Shown here piece by piece: positions 1 to 32,951 of a DNA stretch of 64,000 nucleotides; position 1 is the stretch's first letter, and each line of letters begins with the position of its first letter. The stretch is from Hypomesus transpacificus (taxonomy: Eukaryota; Chordata; Actinopteri; Osmeriformes; Osmeridae). The stretch covers positions 7,577,604 to 7,641,603 of the forward strand of contig NC_061078.1 of assembly GCF_021917145.1 (NCBI RefSeq), written 5' to 3'. The notes under the pieces are model-generated. The model saw nothing but the letters and a program-made list of their open reading frames with translations, searched no databases and was not told where the DNA came from. The position numbers were made by a program, and so were the translations under genes.

Positions 1-3000
1 CTGTTCCACTCCCCTTTCCAATCACTGACTCGTGCAAGGGCGCCGCACCACTAAACTGTTATATTTAAAAGTTACTTTCAGAAAGGACAATAAACCTCCC
101 TCTCACCCTGCCACTAGGCGTGCACGTAACACTGTTCATTTAAAATCTTCCCTACTCTAACATGTAATTGTATTTTATTGTAAATCAGAGAGAGAATGAA
201 AAGGAAGTCAAACCTATTGGCCAAGGGCCAGATGAGCAAGGCCAGAGGAATAATAGCCAATGAGAAGTAGAGACAATAATGGTCCACATTCGTTTTTACA
301 ACCCAACTATCATCTGTGAGAAACAACCAATCAGATCACAGCTTGACCCTTACTTATCAACATATAAGACTACCAATACCACTTGGGTGACACAGTGAGG
401 TGTGAGAAACCACTCAAGTATTTACCATCTAAGAGGAGGAGGCAGACTGTCGCCCAGCCTAACAGGATCCTGTCTCCAACAACAACAATACAAATAATAC
501 TATTTCCTAAAGCTGTCGCCAGGCTTCCTCCATTCACCTTCCCAACTGCACACAGGTTGACCAGGACAGATGATCTGGGCTGTATCCTGGATCGATACAC
601 AGAATTACAGTAGGATCCCTGCAGGCCCATACAGCTGGGCACTGGGGAGAAAGCCACATGCACACACCACCACTGCTGCTTCTCCAAAACGAATCCACAT
701 TGATTTGTTGAGCCACTTTTCTAAATTGAGAGGCTTAGTAATGGTCTGTGGCTGGGCACTTAGATTGTGTGTGTGTGTGTGTTTATTAAATGTGCGCACC
801 ATAAGTACAGTATCTGCTGAGATGAGATCACAGCTCGAGGCTCCAAGTGTCAGGTACCATTGTGTTCAGTTTGCCGGGTCGGGGGCATTTCTAGGTTTAG
901 GCAACCTACAGCCTGCCTTGGGTGATTGCCCCCCCCCCCCCCCCTCTCCCCCTCAAAAATCCATATTTTAAGGGGGGGGATTTAATATTTTAATGTATTC
1001 TTTTTCATGAATAAAACTAAAGCGACTAACTAATGCATTGCATGCGTTGAGTCTCCTTTTTTGATGTAACTTTTTTTACACATCTGCTGTTGCACTTTTA
1101 TCTATTTTGTGTGTATAATAGTCAAATGTGTGTTATTTCCCCTGAAAATGGTTCCTATATTGGAGGGGGGTTGGGGGAGCTGCAGAATGGCCAGAAACAC
1201 TGAATCAGGTGTTTCGGTAACGAGGTATTCAGATAACAATAAACATATATCAGATGTCCTCTCTCTGTTCCCCCTTGTCTGTACTGGTTAAAGAGGAGCC
1301 ACCGCTGGGGAACTTGATGGAGAAAAATACTATTTATAGTGCATGTGGGAAAAGCTCATCACTGCTAGCAAGCCCAACTGTGCATGGATGACATTTAAAC
1401 ACGCAGACACGACCACACACAGATGTTCAGACCTACAACATGCACACGCATGTGTGAGGACTTTCTTTTGTTTTATGTTTTGTGTTATAAAAGCATTTTC
1501 TGTCAAACCTAAACTTTAGTCACAGAGAACATACCTATACTCTTTTAACTAGTTACTCACACAAATGTGCACACACAGACACGCATTCACACACACAGCT
1601 CTGCTTTCAGAAAAGCATCTGTACTTGTGAATAAACTGTTAGCGTTGGGAGTGTGCGTGTTTGTGATTGAGTGTGTGTGTGAGGCCCTATCCCATTCATT
1701 TGTCCTACACAACGTATGACATGAGATTAGCGTTGCTATCGTTACTCACCTTTCCGCTACTACTCACTCTCTAGTAATGTACCACTCCTTCACTCACTGC
1801 TCTGGATAAAAGCTTCAGCCAAATGGTACTGAGTGTATTTCATCACATGACAGGAAAGGGGGGCGGAGCAGGAATACATGGGTTTTCATCCCTAAGTCTA
1901 ACCTTGCATCGTAGGCGTTGTTCCTGGATGTGAATCTCCAATGCTTCCTTCTTTATATCTGTTCCTTGATGTGTTTCTCTCATGCACACTCACGGACATC
2001 TAGTCTCTCTCACACACACACACACACAAACTCAGACCCACAATGCCAGACGTATTGTTGACTTTCTGTAAACATGCTGTGCTCTGCTGACTCTAAAGTT
2101 ATCAGTCAGGATTTGTTCCAGCTCATAAAACCCTTATCATATCACAGCAGGAGCAGCCGGCTGCCTGGTTACAGTTATCATGGTGAGATGAAGGGAGGAG
2201 CGGTGAGAAGAGGAGGGGGGGAGAGAATGGAGGCCAGAGGAGAGGGAGCACAGAGGAGGAGAGGGAGCACAGAGGAGGAGAGGGGAGGAGGGGGAGGATG
2301 GGAGAAGAGGGGAGGAGGGGAGGGGAGAAAAGGAGGGAAGAAGAGGGCGTAGGGGCCTGTTTCTTCTTGTCCTGTCCCATGTTGGAGCCGTCCCCCTGGC
2401 AGGGCGATGCGTAATACAGACAATGATCCAGCCAAGCCACACTCACACACGCACACATGGATGATGAAGGCAATGAACTGGAGTTTTGTTGGTTTAGGAG
2501 GAGAGCCAACGCTTCTCTAGAAGCTTCTGTGGTTCCTCCTGGCTCTCAGAGGAGCAACTGTGATAGAACGTAGAAGGGTTAGAAGGGTTCCATCTGTCAA
2601 GGTTCCTTAGATGTGCGGAACATCAGAGTCCTGTATGTGTGGATGTGACAGATCGCTGCCCTGTTGCCAGGACCCACAGCAGATCTGATAGTGATCTAAA
2701 ACAGAGAGATTTAAGGAAAAGGAGAGAGCAGGAGGGACATGGAGGGCGAGAGAGATGAAAAGATGAGACAGAGAGAGACAGTCAGAGAGCAGGGTAATTG
2801 GTTAAGCTGTGTCTGTGATGCTTGTGTCTGTAATGTAATCTGCTCTCTGCTGCTCTGGTCTGGACACACCACACTGACTGTTGGGAATGGAGAGAACAGG
2901 TTGAAATGCAAATAGAGGTATAGAAAGAGAGAGAGATGAAGGTAGGAATGTAAGAAACTAGAATGTGCACCCCCACCACCACCACCACCACCACACACAC

Positions 3001-4723
3001 ACGCGCACACACACACGACACCAGCCGAGCTGCTGTTGTTCCCCCTGTTTCCATGGTAACTAGGGCTGGTTGGCTGGTTCTTTTGAGTTCCAAAGTGGAG
3101 GATATAGGATGGCAGAAGAGAGGGGGGAGGTAGACAAGGAGTGTGGAGGGAAGGCAGTGAGAGGGGGGAGGGGCGATAGAGATAGAGGGGGGTCTTAGAG
3201 AGAGAGACAGTGGGAAGTGGAGGCAGAGAGAGAGAGAAAAAATGGAGCGTCAGAGATGAGATGAAGGGGATGAAGGGTGGGAAAGAAAGGAGATGAGTAG
3301 AGATGAGAGAAGACTGATGCATGCCAGACAACCCGGCTTAAACACACATCAGCACACACACACTCATATAAATCGACCTCCTGTATGAACCGTGGTCAGG
3401 GATGGTAGGGGGAAGATCTCAGCTGCACATGGACAGTATGGGTCCTCCCCTGCAAAGCTCTTCTCAGTCTAACCAGACATCACTTCCTGTTTTACTGCCC
3501 AGAACAACCAGAGTTCCTAAGGGTTCCTCCCTGGTTTCCAAGGAATGTTAACACCTGGTGACAGTTTATGCAGGGTTCTTGATCTCGGCTAGGGGACAGG
3601 AGTAGGATACCCTTGCCTGCGGTGTTTAACACACAGGGGGAAGTAGAGAGATGGAGAGAGAGAGGAAGAGAGTAGAAGTCAAGTTTTGCCCCTTTTTTTA
3701 AGAGAGTCTCTGACAACCATTTAATCACTCCCCAGCTCCATTTCATTAGTGAGGAGTGCTGAGTCTCCTGACACATTCAATACAGCAGTACACACACACA
3801 CACATACACACATTTATACAAAGTCAACCACACACACATACAAACACATACTAGCATGCAAACATATCCTGCGGAGAAGCTCCCCCAAGTGGTGTCTGAC
3901 ACAACAGAGGGTGTGAGAAATGATGCATTAGTGTCTGCCAATGTGTGTGTGTGTGTGTTACATGGACACCGGGTGCTGGGTGGTGTGTGTGGTCAAATGT
4001 GAGTGACCTCTTGCAGTGCAGGGTTGATGGGAAATCATTATGGATGATGTGACCAGTGGGGCATTGCCTTGGTAACGTGTGCTAGGCTTCTATCCATAGA
4101 ACAAGTGTGTGTGTGTGTGTGTGGGTGTGTGTGAGAAAGAGGTCATGTGTGTGTTTGTGCGTGTGTGTAGTCACTCCTGACGGCCATTCACTGCAGGGTG
4201 CCTGATCACCATGATTAGTCCTGATGCCTACAGATTCCTAGAGGTCCTGCTGTCACCATACACACACAGAAGGTATATAGGAATGCATAGAAGGTACCCC
4301 AGCAGAGAGAGAGAACATGCACTAGGATCTGCAGCTGACAAAAACTTCTCTGGCAGGGCTGCTGCTCTCCTGCACAGTTCAATGATTCACTCACTGATTA
4401 ATTGACTTATTGTTTGATTTGTTCATTGGTTTGTTTATTGATGAGCAGGTGAGTCAGAGGGTAAGGGGTCTGTTCCTTGACATGCACACGAGCACAGAAG
4501 CGAGGCTGTTCCCTAAGTGAGGAGTGTTAATCCTATTTAGAGAGCAGTGGAGGAGAGTATCCTCCAGAGACTGACACCAAGCTAGCACAGGCCTCTCACC
4601 ATAACACCTCTCTGTGTGCTGCACACACACACACACACACACAGTCTCTCTACCTCAGTGTCTCGCTCTCTTTCTGTGCACCAGGGATGTGAGTGTGTAC
4701 TGTGTGTAAGCGTATGTGTATGT

Positions 4724-4894
<171 letters not shown>

Positions 4895-5651
4895 CTAAGG
4901 GAGACGAGGTGATCTGTCTGGCGCTGAAACACTTTTACTAGATTTACTACCTGTCATCGTTAACAGGGCTGTTCTCTTTTATAGTTTCAGTTTCTCTTTC
5001 TGAGTCTGTCCCTCTCTCTCTCTCCCACTTAACCGAACATGCCTCCAGATGATGTCAACCGTCTCTTCTTTCTGATTGGTTTAGCATTTTAGCGACTACC
5101 ATTAATTAATTACCTTAGTGTGGGATCTAGCATGGATGATTGTGTGTGGGTAAGAGTGGTCTCAATCTCAATCCTGAGACTCTTACCAAGGCAGCAGGGA
5201 AGGGGGCTTTTAACACAGGGGACGGATGGAGTGTTGTTGGAGGAGAGAGAGTACCAGGGGAGGAGGGAGAGGAAGTGTTGATGTTTAATGGAGGGTGAAG
5301 GAGAAAGAGGAGGAGAGAGGGAGGAAGGAAGGGAGAGGCAGAGGATAACGGGGCTGCAGGGTAATATAGAAGTGCTATTTCACAACAAGGTCTAACCAGA
5401 CAGACAGAGAGACAGAAAGGAGTACAAATATAATATTACATCAAAAATATTATATTACATCATGTGAAACATGTAATATTACATAATTTTCAATCCGGAA
5501 AAGAAACACATATAGAAGAGACATAAACAGAGAGAGAAAGAGAGAAAGAGGTGGGCAGACAGAGAAAAGTAAAAGTTTTTTTTATTTTTATTGTCCCTTG
5601 ATGTCAGATAAAACCTAAACATGTAATACAAAGCAGTGTCTCTAAACCTGT

Positions 5652-6262
5652 GTGTGCTCTCTAACCTGGGTGTGTGTGTGCTCTCTAACCTGGGTGTGTG
5701 TGTGCTCTCTAACCTGGGTGTGTGTGTGCTCTCTAACCTGGGTGTGTGTGTGTGTGCTCTCTAACCTGGGTGTGTGTGTGTGTGTGTGCTCTCTAACCTG
5801 GGTGTGTGTGTGTGTGCTCTCTAACCTGGGTGTGTGTGTGCTCTCTAACCTGGGTGTGTGTGTGTGTGCTCTCTAACCTGGGTGTGTGTGTGTGTGTGTG
5901 CTCTCTAACCTGGGTGTGTGTGTGTGTGCTCTCTAACCTGGGTGTGTGTGTGCTCACTAATCTGGGTGTGTGTGTGTGTGCTCTCTAACCTGGGTGTGTG
6001 TGTGCTCTCTAACCTGGGTGTGTGTGTGTGTGCTCTCTAACCTGGGTGTGTGTGTGTGTGTGCTCTCTAACCTGGGTGTGTGTGTGTGTGCTCTCTAACC
6101 TGGGTGTGTGTGTGTGTGCTCCATAACCTGGGTGTGTGTGTGCTCCCTAACCTGGGTGTGTGTGTGTGTGCTCTCTAACCTGGGTGTGTGTGTGCTCTCT
6201 AACCTGGGTGTGTGTGTGTGTGCTCCATAACCTGGGTGTGTGTGTGCTCCCTAACCTCTGTG
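5652..6262 (+). repeat. 24-30 bp minisatellite, about 23 copies, ending at a 3' splice site
   Basis: About 23 tandem units have the core CTCTCTAACCTGGG followed by a (TG)n of variable length. Variants include CTCACTAATCTGGG, CTCCATAACC and CTCCCTAACC. The last unit runs straight into the polypyrimidine tract and AG of the fam189a1 exon at 6277. Each core contains CTAAC, which fits the vertebrate branch-point consensus. The short open frames across it are translations of the repeat. Confidence 0.95.
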
Positions 6263-6276
6263 TTGTCCCTCTCCAG

Positions 6277-19615
<13,339 letters not shown>

Positions 19616-20135
19616 CACCTCCCATACACACACACACACACAACAAGAACTGGAACCCTCTGATGAGGGAAGGTCTTTCCAGGCTGCTCTCTCTCTCTCT
19701 TTTTCTCTCTCTCTCATAGTGCCCTGTGAAACCGTGCCAACCAAGACATCAGCAGAAACGGTAGCTTCCTTTAACTCCACCCACCACCTCTTGCCGGACC
19801 TGCTGCTACCCTCCTCTTTCTCTTTCACGCGCACACAAAAACCACCAAACTATCACACATACAAACACACCAGAATGTCTCCCTCAGGGGATTTTTGTAA
19901 AAACTCTCATTGGACTATCAGAACAGACCTGGAGGCGTTGTGTAAAACTGTGAAGCAGGCAGACTTAAGATACTACTGACTAGTAGTCTCTAAGAAATGA
20001 GTGGAGTTCTAACAGATATGGGGTGAATATTTTGTGATGGTGTTGGTCAGAGAACAAAAGTGGATAATTAAAATTACCTCAGTGTGTTATCATTCTTATC
20101 AGTGTTGTAATAAAATGTCAGTTTCTATCTTGTGT
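19616..20135 (+). other. fam189a1 3'UTR
   Basis: Sequence after the TGA at 19613 includes a short CA run and a CT run and leads to a canonical poly(A) signal at 20109. The exact cleavage site cannot be read. Confidence 0.65.
20109..20114 (+). promoter_or_regulatory. Poly(A) signal AATAAA, fam189a1
   Basis: AATAAA lies about 500 bp after the stop and is followed within about 25 bp by a GT/T-rich stretch, as expected for a cleavage region. Confidence 0.65.
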
Positions 20136-21936
20136 TTACCTCTTTTTTCTGTGTAAAATATTCGAATGTTTTACTGCACAATACCTTGTCGCGCTCAACA
20201 AAGTTGTGTAGTACAACAATCAGACAGCAGATGGCACTGACAGAAATAAAAGCTTCCAGACTCTTAAGTGGTTGTGGATATGGATAAACACAATATAGCA
20301 GTGATGTGGTATATGTACGGATGTCGTTCTTTGAGAATAGAGACGTACACTATATCATTTACACTCGGATTTATAACATTGATTTTATATATATGGCCTA
20401 AATACAATTATGATTGAGTTCATGTAAATGCAGAATGACACGTATAGGTCCAGTGCGTTAAAGTATTGTTGAGGTGACTTTGTTGTCAGTGTGGTTTCTG
20501 TGGAGGGCGGCTTCAATGTGTCAATGAAGATTGACAGAATAAATAATGTCGTCTGGACCGCTCTGATCCTTATTAGTCCGTAGTGGAATATAATCTGTTT
20601 TGTTATCTACGGGTCGCTTATCGGCGTGAACTAGACCCTTTGACAGCGCAACCGATTTTTAACTCCGCCCTCCATCCACGCCGTCTGTGTCCGGATTGCA
20701 AAATAAATGTCCCCATAAACTCGTTATCTGAAACAACCAATAGGATTCCCATATGTGTATGTGCCTTGCATTAGAGCTTTAGCACGATTGGATAATCCCA
20801 CTGTCAATTCAACTATCTTGTGCACTGACGGCTGTATGGTTTTGTCTTTAGAAGAGCCAGTTGGTAGACTTTAACATTCAGAACTTTACTAATTATATTA
20901 GTTATGTCGCTGTAATCCCATAAGATAAATATGTCATGTTGTATTTGTTATCACCACGACGCCCGCGCTCCGCTGCTTTCCCACATTTGCCGTGAAAAAG
21001 AGACAACACAGGAGGATTGTCTCCAACGAAACCGAGGACGCACTAGTCTAGGCTAGCTAAGTAACGTTAACCAACAATGTTAGCGGGGCAAAACGTTGCA
21101 GACCTAACATTTTTTGTCAGTTTTGTCAGTTGAGTTGTTTATCTGGTAATACACTGTTGCCCGTCCTCCGGACAATGAAGAGACCTTGGATATCATACGT
21201 ACTGTACAGACAGAACTAGCGATCTAAAATAGCGCTAGCCAACATCGATTTCAAGTCTTGGCTGAGGTCGGATGGTAATAACTGCTGTATTGGACAGCCT
21301 TTTAGATACCATAATCCATTGTGAGGTTCTCAAAACATGTTTTTATGCAAGATGTATTTATTATGAATGCTTTGTGTTTGCCGAAGCTAGTTATGTACAG
21401 GTTAGCCTATCTACTATTTACCAGCTAGCCAGTTTGTTTTGTCAGGTCTGGTTGCTGAGCAGCAGCGGCCAACCAACGCATATAATTTGCTCAGCCAATC
21501 ATTAACTACCTACGAGCTAGCTAGATATATATGCGTATACCAGAGCTTGTAATTGTCCAAAATAATAATAGCATTCAATGCGTTGTGTTTATTGCTAAAG
21601 TTGCTTGAAGCTAACGCCAATGCTTGCCTACGTTTGTTGTGTTCGCAGCTAGGCCACGTCGCTGCGGTTGCACTGACAAGCAGCGCATTGGATGAATGCA
21701 AACAAGAGCGAGACAACTGTACGGAAGGAAGAGGACGTTTTTTTGTTTCGTGGTGCTTCTGTCGTTTGAGAACAGAAAAAATGCTGAACTGGTAGCAGCC
21801 AATTTTGGTGGCATTTATCGTCTTAAATTTTTGCCGCAGCAATACGGCATGTCAGACATTCACATCTGGAATTCTCTAACGTTACCAGTGCTGTAGCAGA
21901 GCATCTTTGCTAGTTCAATTAGCGAGAGATTCAGAG
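20136..21936. other. Intergenic region between fam189a1 and golm2, including the golm2 upstream and 5'UTR region
   Basis: There is no coding exon in it. Repeat density drops compared with the left 20 kb. The last part before 21937 should hold the golm2 promoter and 5'UTR. I see no unambiguous TATA box and cannot place the transcription start. Confidence 0.5.
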
Positions 21937-28794
<6,858 letters not shown>

Positions 28795-29470
28795 ACCCTA
28801 CACTTAACTGTGTGCAAGACCCCGGACTTCCTGTGTAGGAGCTGGTGCACCCCTGTGCTGGGGGTGGGGCTTCTGACCACCTAAACTCGCCTTCCACAGT
28901 CTTCTTACTAGGATGTAAATCTCATGACAGTTTCCTAAAGACCTCCAGGATGTGGCAGCTCTGGAGAAACTGATGTTAACTGTAGGAACCTCCCACCCTG
29001 CAGCACTGCAGACAGAGACATGAAGACCAGGCTCTTGCCTGTGCTGCATCTGCAGATGATCATGGCGGTTTTATGTTTGTTTTTGTTTGCTTTGTAAGTT
29101 ATTTGTCACTTAGGGAAGCCCCAAACTAGATGACAGGTATGCAATGTGGGACTGTATAATGAGTTTCTGTTTATGTCTGATTATGAAGGTTTTCATTTCC
29201 TACTTGGCTAAATTTCCTTTGGACTGAAGCTGTCCGAAGTCTCTTATGTGTAGATAGGGGGACTGTTTCTGACCTGGCCAGAAGTCTGGCCCCCTCTCCT
29301 CTGCGCAGCCTGATAACACCTGTGGGCTTTTCTCCTGTTGGTGTTCCACCTTGACTTGACTTTCCCTTAACTGACTAGAGGTTCTCTCTGATTCTGAACA
29401 GCTGTTTCTTGATGGAGAGCTGAAACTAGTTTAATCCTAAATGTGTCAATTAAATTAAAAGTCCTCGGTG
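28795..29470 (+). other. golm2 3'UTR
   Basis: Unique sequence after the TAG at 28792, running to an AATTAAA/ATTAAA-type poly(A) signal near 29449-29458 followed by a GT-rich stretch (GGTGTTTCC, GGTGTGTC). Confidence 0.6.
29449..29458 (+). promoter_or_regulatory. Variant poly(A) signal, golm2
   Basis: ATTAAA occurs within a run AATTAAATTAAA, about 660 bp after the stop, with a GT-rich element about 20 bp downstream. No canonical AATAAA is found closer. Confidence 0.5.
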
Positions 29471-32400
29471 TTTCCTCCGGTGTGTCTTGGCTTGTTTTGA
29501 CACCGGCCCCCCATGCCAAGGATCTGTCATGCCGTTAGGAAACATCTCTGACTGCCCTCATATTCCAAAGTGTTGGTCTGAGGGCTGATGTTGCATGCAT
29601 GACCACCACTACTAGCAATCTTTATGAACCTCACCCCCGCCCCCCCCCCCCCCCCCCCTCACTCCACTTAATGAAGCTTCAAGCAATACTCATACAAACT
29701 TACCTAGGTACACTTCTGGGTAAATGACTCTGGAACTTAAGCTTTTATGAAGGAGTGTTGGTAGCAGGTGTCTACATGTTGGAGCTGTCTCCATTTATAC
29801 TGTAGGACATAAGGTACAAACTTATCTGTGGCATTTTAGAAACATGAGCATTAAATCATTTGTTTTTGTAGCTCTAAAAGAAAGATTTCATATTGAAGGG
29901 CGGCATATTGAATGTATTGTGTCTTTGTTTTCTTCTTTTTATTAAAGGGAAATTGTACAAATCAGAGACGCATATGGGCAAGGCCAGCCAGGGAGATCCG
30001 TTTCCTTCAAATGGGAATTACAGGAGAGAGAAATACAGCTGGTAGTTCAGTCACTGTGATCTGTAGGACAAGTGGTCTTGATTCGGTTTTCTTGTTTCAT
30101 GGTAATTAATGGTAAACATAGATCATCATGCTTAATAATGGTCATCCATCATTGGTAACAGTAATCAATCAATTGCTTATATGTATCCCTCAAATGCTTT
30201 TTGATTTATAATTTATTAAAACCGTTTTGTGCTCTTTTGAATGTGTATTAGTTGTTTGAAACGTAACTGATCTAGATGAGGCGTACCAGTGGGATTCATT
30301 GTAGAGTTGATGACTCCGTGCAGACACCACAGTAAGTCTATGGGTACACCGATTTGGTTCGGTTTTGGACCCTTATTTTGTCGGGTAAGTATTGTTTTCA
30401 TCTTCAGCCTTGGAAAGTATATCGTAGCTACACTTATTGTGACTGCCACGAAGTTGGCAAGTATTGAACGTTCATTTTAAAGCTACCTATTATCTTACGA
30501 GAGGTTGTGTGTGATGTTTGTGCATCGAGTGTCGGAGGGGGTGTGTGTTCATGTGTGCATACGGGTATCTGGTTTTCAGTGTGTGGATAAGGAGGCGGGA
30601 AATGGCGACTAGCTACATATCGCAGTATCAGTTTTTAGACGGTCCCTGAACGAATAGAAGTCGGATCACAGAAAAAAACTGACTGCTGCCCCCATCGTGG
30701 CTACCCGCAGCAGTTTGCTCGACCTGTCCCTTCGCTTTAGAGGCACTGCGGAGCACTGTAAAGTAAGTGAGGATTTTAACATGAGGGGGTGTGTATGACG
30801 TACAAATAAATATTTTCCTTTGATATTCAGGCACGTCTGCTAAGCTTCACGCTCTGTTTAGCTATTGTTGGCTAGCTAGCTAACCTAACGCGTTCGCAAA
30901 AATTCATGGCCTCCTTGGATCAGGCTAATCCCTGAAACATTTGGTTTCTAACGACTCGATGTTGGTCGCTAATAAAATGTATAATCTGTAACTACTAAAT
31001 GATCACATCCTCTCGTACTTTTACTGCTGTAGGGAACTGTCATTTTACGTAGTTGGGTTGCTAACGACTGGTTGTTACCATCATAACAACCCAGGGAACG
31101 TTCCGCTAGTGCGAGTTACACAGCAGCATTCCAGCAATGCAATGGACATTCCCGGACCCAAGCTATTAACCAAGTTAATTAGTTTGGTAGTTCATGGCTA
31201 TGTCATTCTCTAGCTAACGTGTTCAAAGTATCGTTTTAGGATTGCTTTGGCTGTTCATAGTTGATTTATTTCATAAGACATTTTTTAACCACGGTATTAC
31301 CGACTAGCTTTATCTAATGCAGTTAATCGACTAGCTTGGTAGCCTAGCCTTGCTGAACGGCAAGCAGCAGACAGACGGTCATGGCTAAATGCTGGAAGGT
31401 ACGGATCCGCTGCATAGCTAGCTAACTAACCATGTCAATCGCAAGTTTAATGAGTGGGCAATCTTAAAAAAGACTGAATATAATATAACAGCTAGGCTGC
31501 TTGCTACAAGAGAGTTTCTAATGTCAGCTAATTATATTGTTTGGCCCATTTGCTACCTGGGCGCAGGCAAGAAAGGTCTCCTTTCTTTTCCCGCTCAGTT
31601 TATGCGATGTGCATGCATTCTTCAGTATGTTGAAAGCGGCTACTTCAGTGGCTGACTAATTGGACTTAGCGATCGAATTTTGGTTTTATCAAACACTTTA
31701 GCATGTTGTTAGCCTACTAATAATGTTTTATTAGCAGTGCACGTCGCATTGTTGTTTTCTGCAATGCCATGGTCGGTGTCAGCTCCTGCAGCCAGCATAC
31801 CTGACAAGGGGAGCTGGTTGAATTGGCTAGATATGTGACACTCACTTTCTCAACAAAGCTCAAGAGTTGGCTACACAGCACCGCTGACAGGATAGTTAGG
31901 TGACATTCCAGCCTTTCTAATTACAGGAATGTTTCTAATCCACGACGTGTTGGTTGTTTGTTCCACATTGTGGACTCTTGAGACCCAGCTGGGTGTCCCT
32001 CCACAGCACTGGTGCCTGCCTGGCAGAGGTAGATGCTGTCAGTGCCTCAACAGGAGGGCATATATCTGCTCAGTACATCCTGCTTACTCTGGCCTGTGGG
32101 CACATTTAATACAGGATATTTTTTAAATGGTCTCTTGTGTTTCATCCCTGTTCTGATACAAACCAGATGTAGTGTAGAACGATGCAATAGGTGGTGGAGC
32201 TGGACGGCTAGAGTAGCACACACACGCACAGTCTTTCTGTAACGTGTAAGTGTGTTTTTCTGGCACGGAATCTGACAGGTCCAGGACATGCCTGAACACA
32301 TTTTCAGCCAGTTGTTCTTATGTAACTGCACTGGTTGGTAGGATGGGGCCAACAAGAACAGTTCTCCCTGGCTGGGGTTTGTTAATGAGCTTGTCTGCAC

Positions 32401-32928
32401 AGACTTTCATCCAGCTAGTCAGGTTTCAGTTTGAGCAGAGACACCCCCAGAGGGTGGATGGTGTGGGAAGGCACAGGTTCCTAGTAGGGCACTGAGAAAA
32501 GGAAAAGAGCATGTTGAAAAGTGTTGGAGCAGGGCCGTGGCACAGTTGAGGCTGGGTTAGTGTTGTGGGGAGGGGGGGGGGGGGGGGGCTGCATTGGTGA
32601 ACCATATAGTGAAGGAAATGGGATCCTGAACACAACCAGATGTTTTGCTGCTGCACGCTCTTTGCTGGACCAGTGCTTTTTCTCTGTTTGTGCAAGACCA
32701 GTACTTTTTCTGTGTGTGTGCGTCGATTGCGTTCAAGTTTTCTACTCCATTTAGTTTGTACCCCATTCCATTGAGTTGACCTAGAGTATAGTAGTAGAGC
32801 GCCATGTCCACTGGTAACTGGTCTAAAACCATAGTACTCTGCTAGCTTTATGACAAAGTTAACAAATCTTTACTCTCTTGCTCGCCCTCTCTTTCTCCCC
32901 CCCCCCCCCCCCCCCCCCCTCCTCCCAG
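29471..32928. other. Intergenic region and ctdspl2 5' non-coding region
   Basis: There is no coding exon. A poly-C run lies at about 29638-29659. A candidate non-coding first exon of ctdspl2 ends at 30762. The part from about 30763 to 32928 would then be its first intron; it includes a poly-G run at about 32570-32588 and a poly-C tract at about 32897-32919. Confidence 0.5.
30560..30762 (+). other. Candidate 5' non-coding exon of ctdspl2
   Basis: A repeat-poor stretch ends with a good donor (AA|GTAAGTGAGG). It lies upstream of the acceptor at 32928, and the exon at 32929 begins 23 bases before the ATG, so an upstream non-coding exon is required or likely. The left limit is a guess. Confidence 0.35.
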
Positions 32929-32951
32929 TCTTGCATGTGACTGCTAAGACG

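Noticed and set aside
2074-2509. Open frames in a GGAGGA-rich tract (both strands)
   Set aside because: The translations are low-complexity Gly/Arg/Glu or Pro/Ser/Leu and simply follow a purine repeat; no splice context or similarity was recognised.
5652-6260. Regular repeat array considered as a CRISPR
   Set aside because: The units are 24-30 bp with (TG)n of variable length and no unique spacers, and the context is a vertebrate intron; it is a minisatellite.
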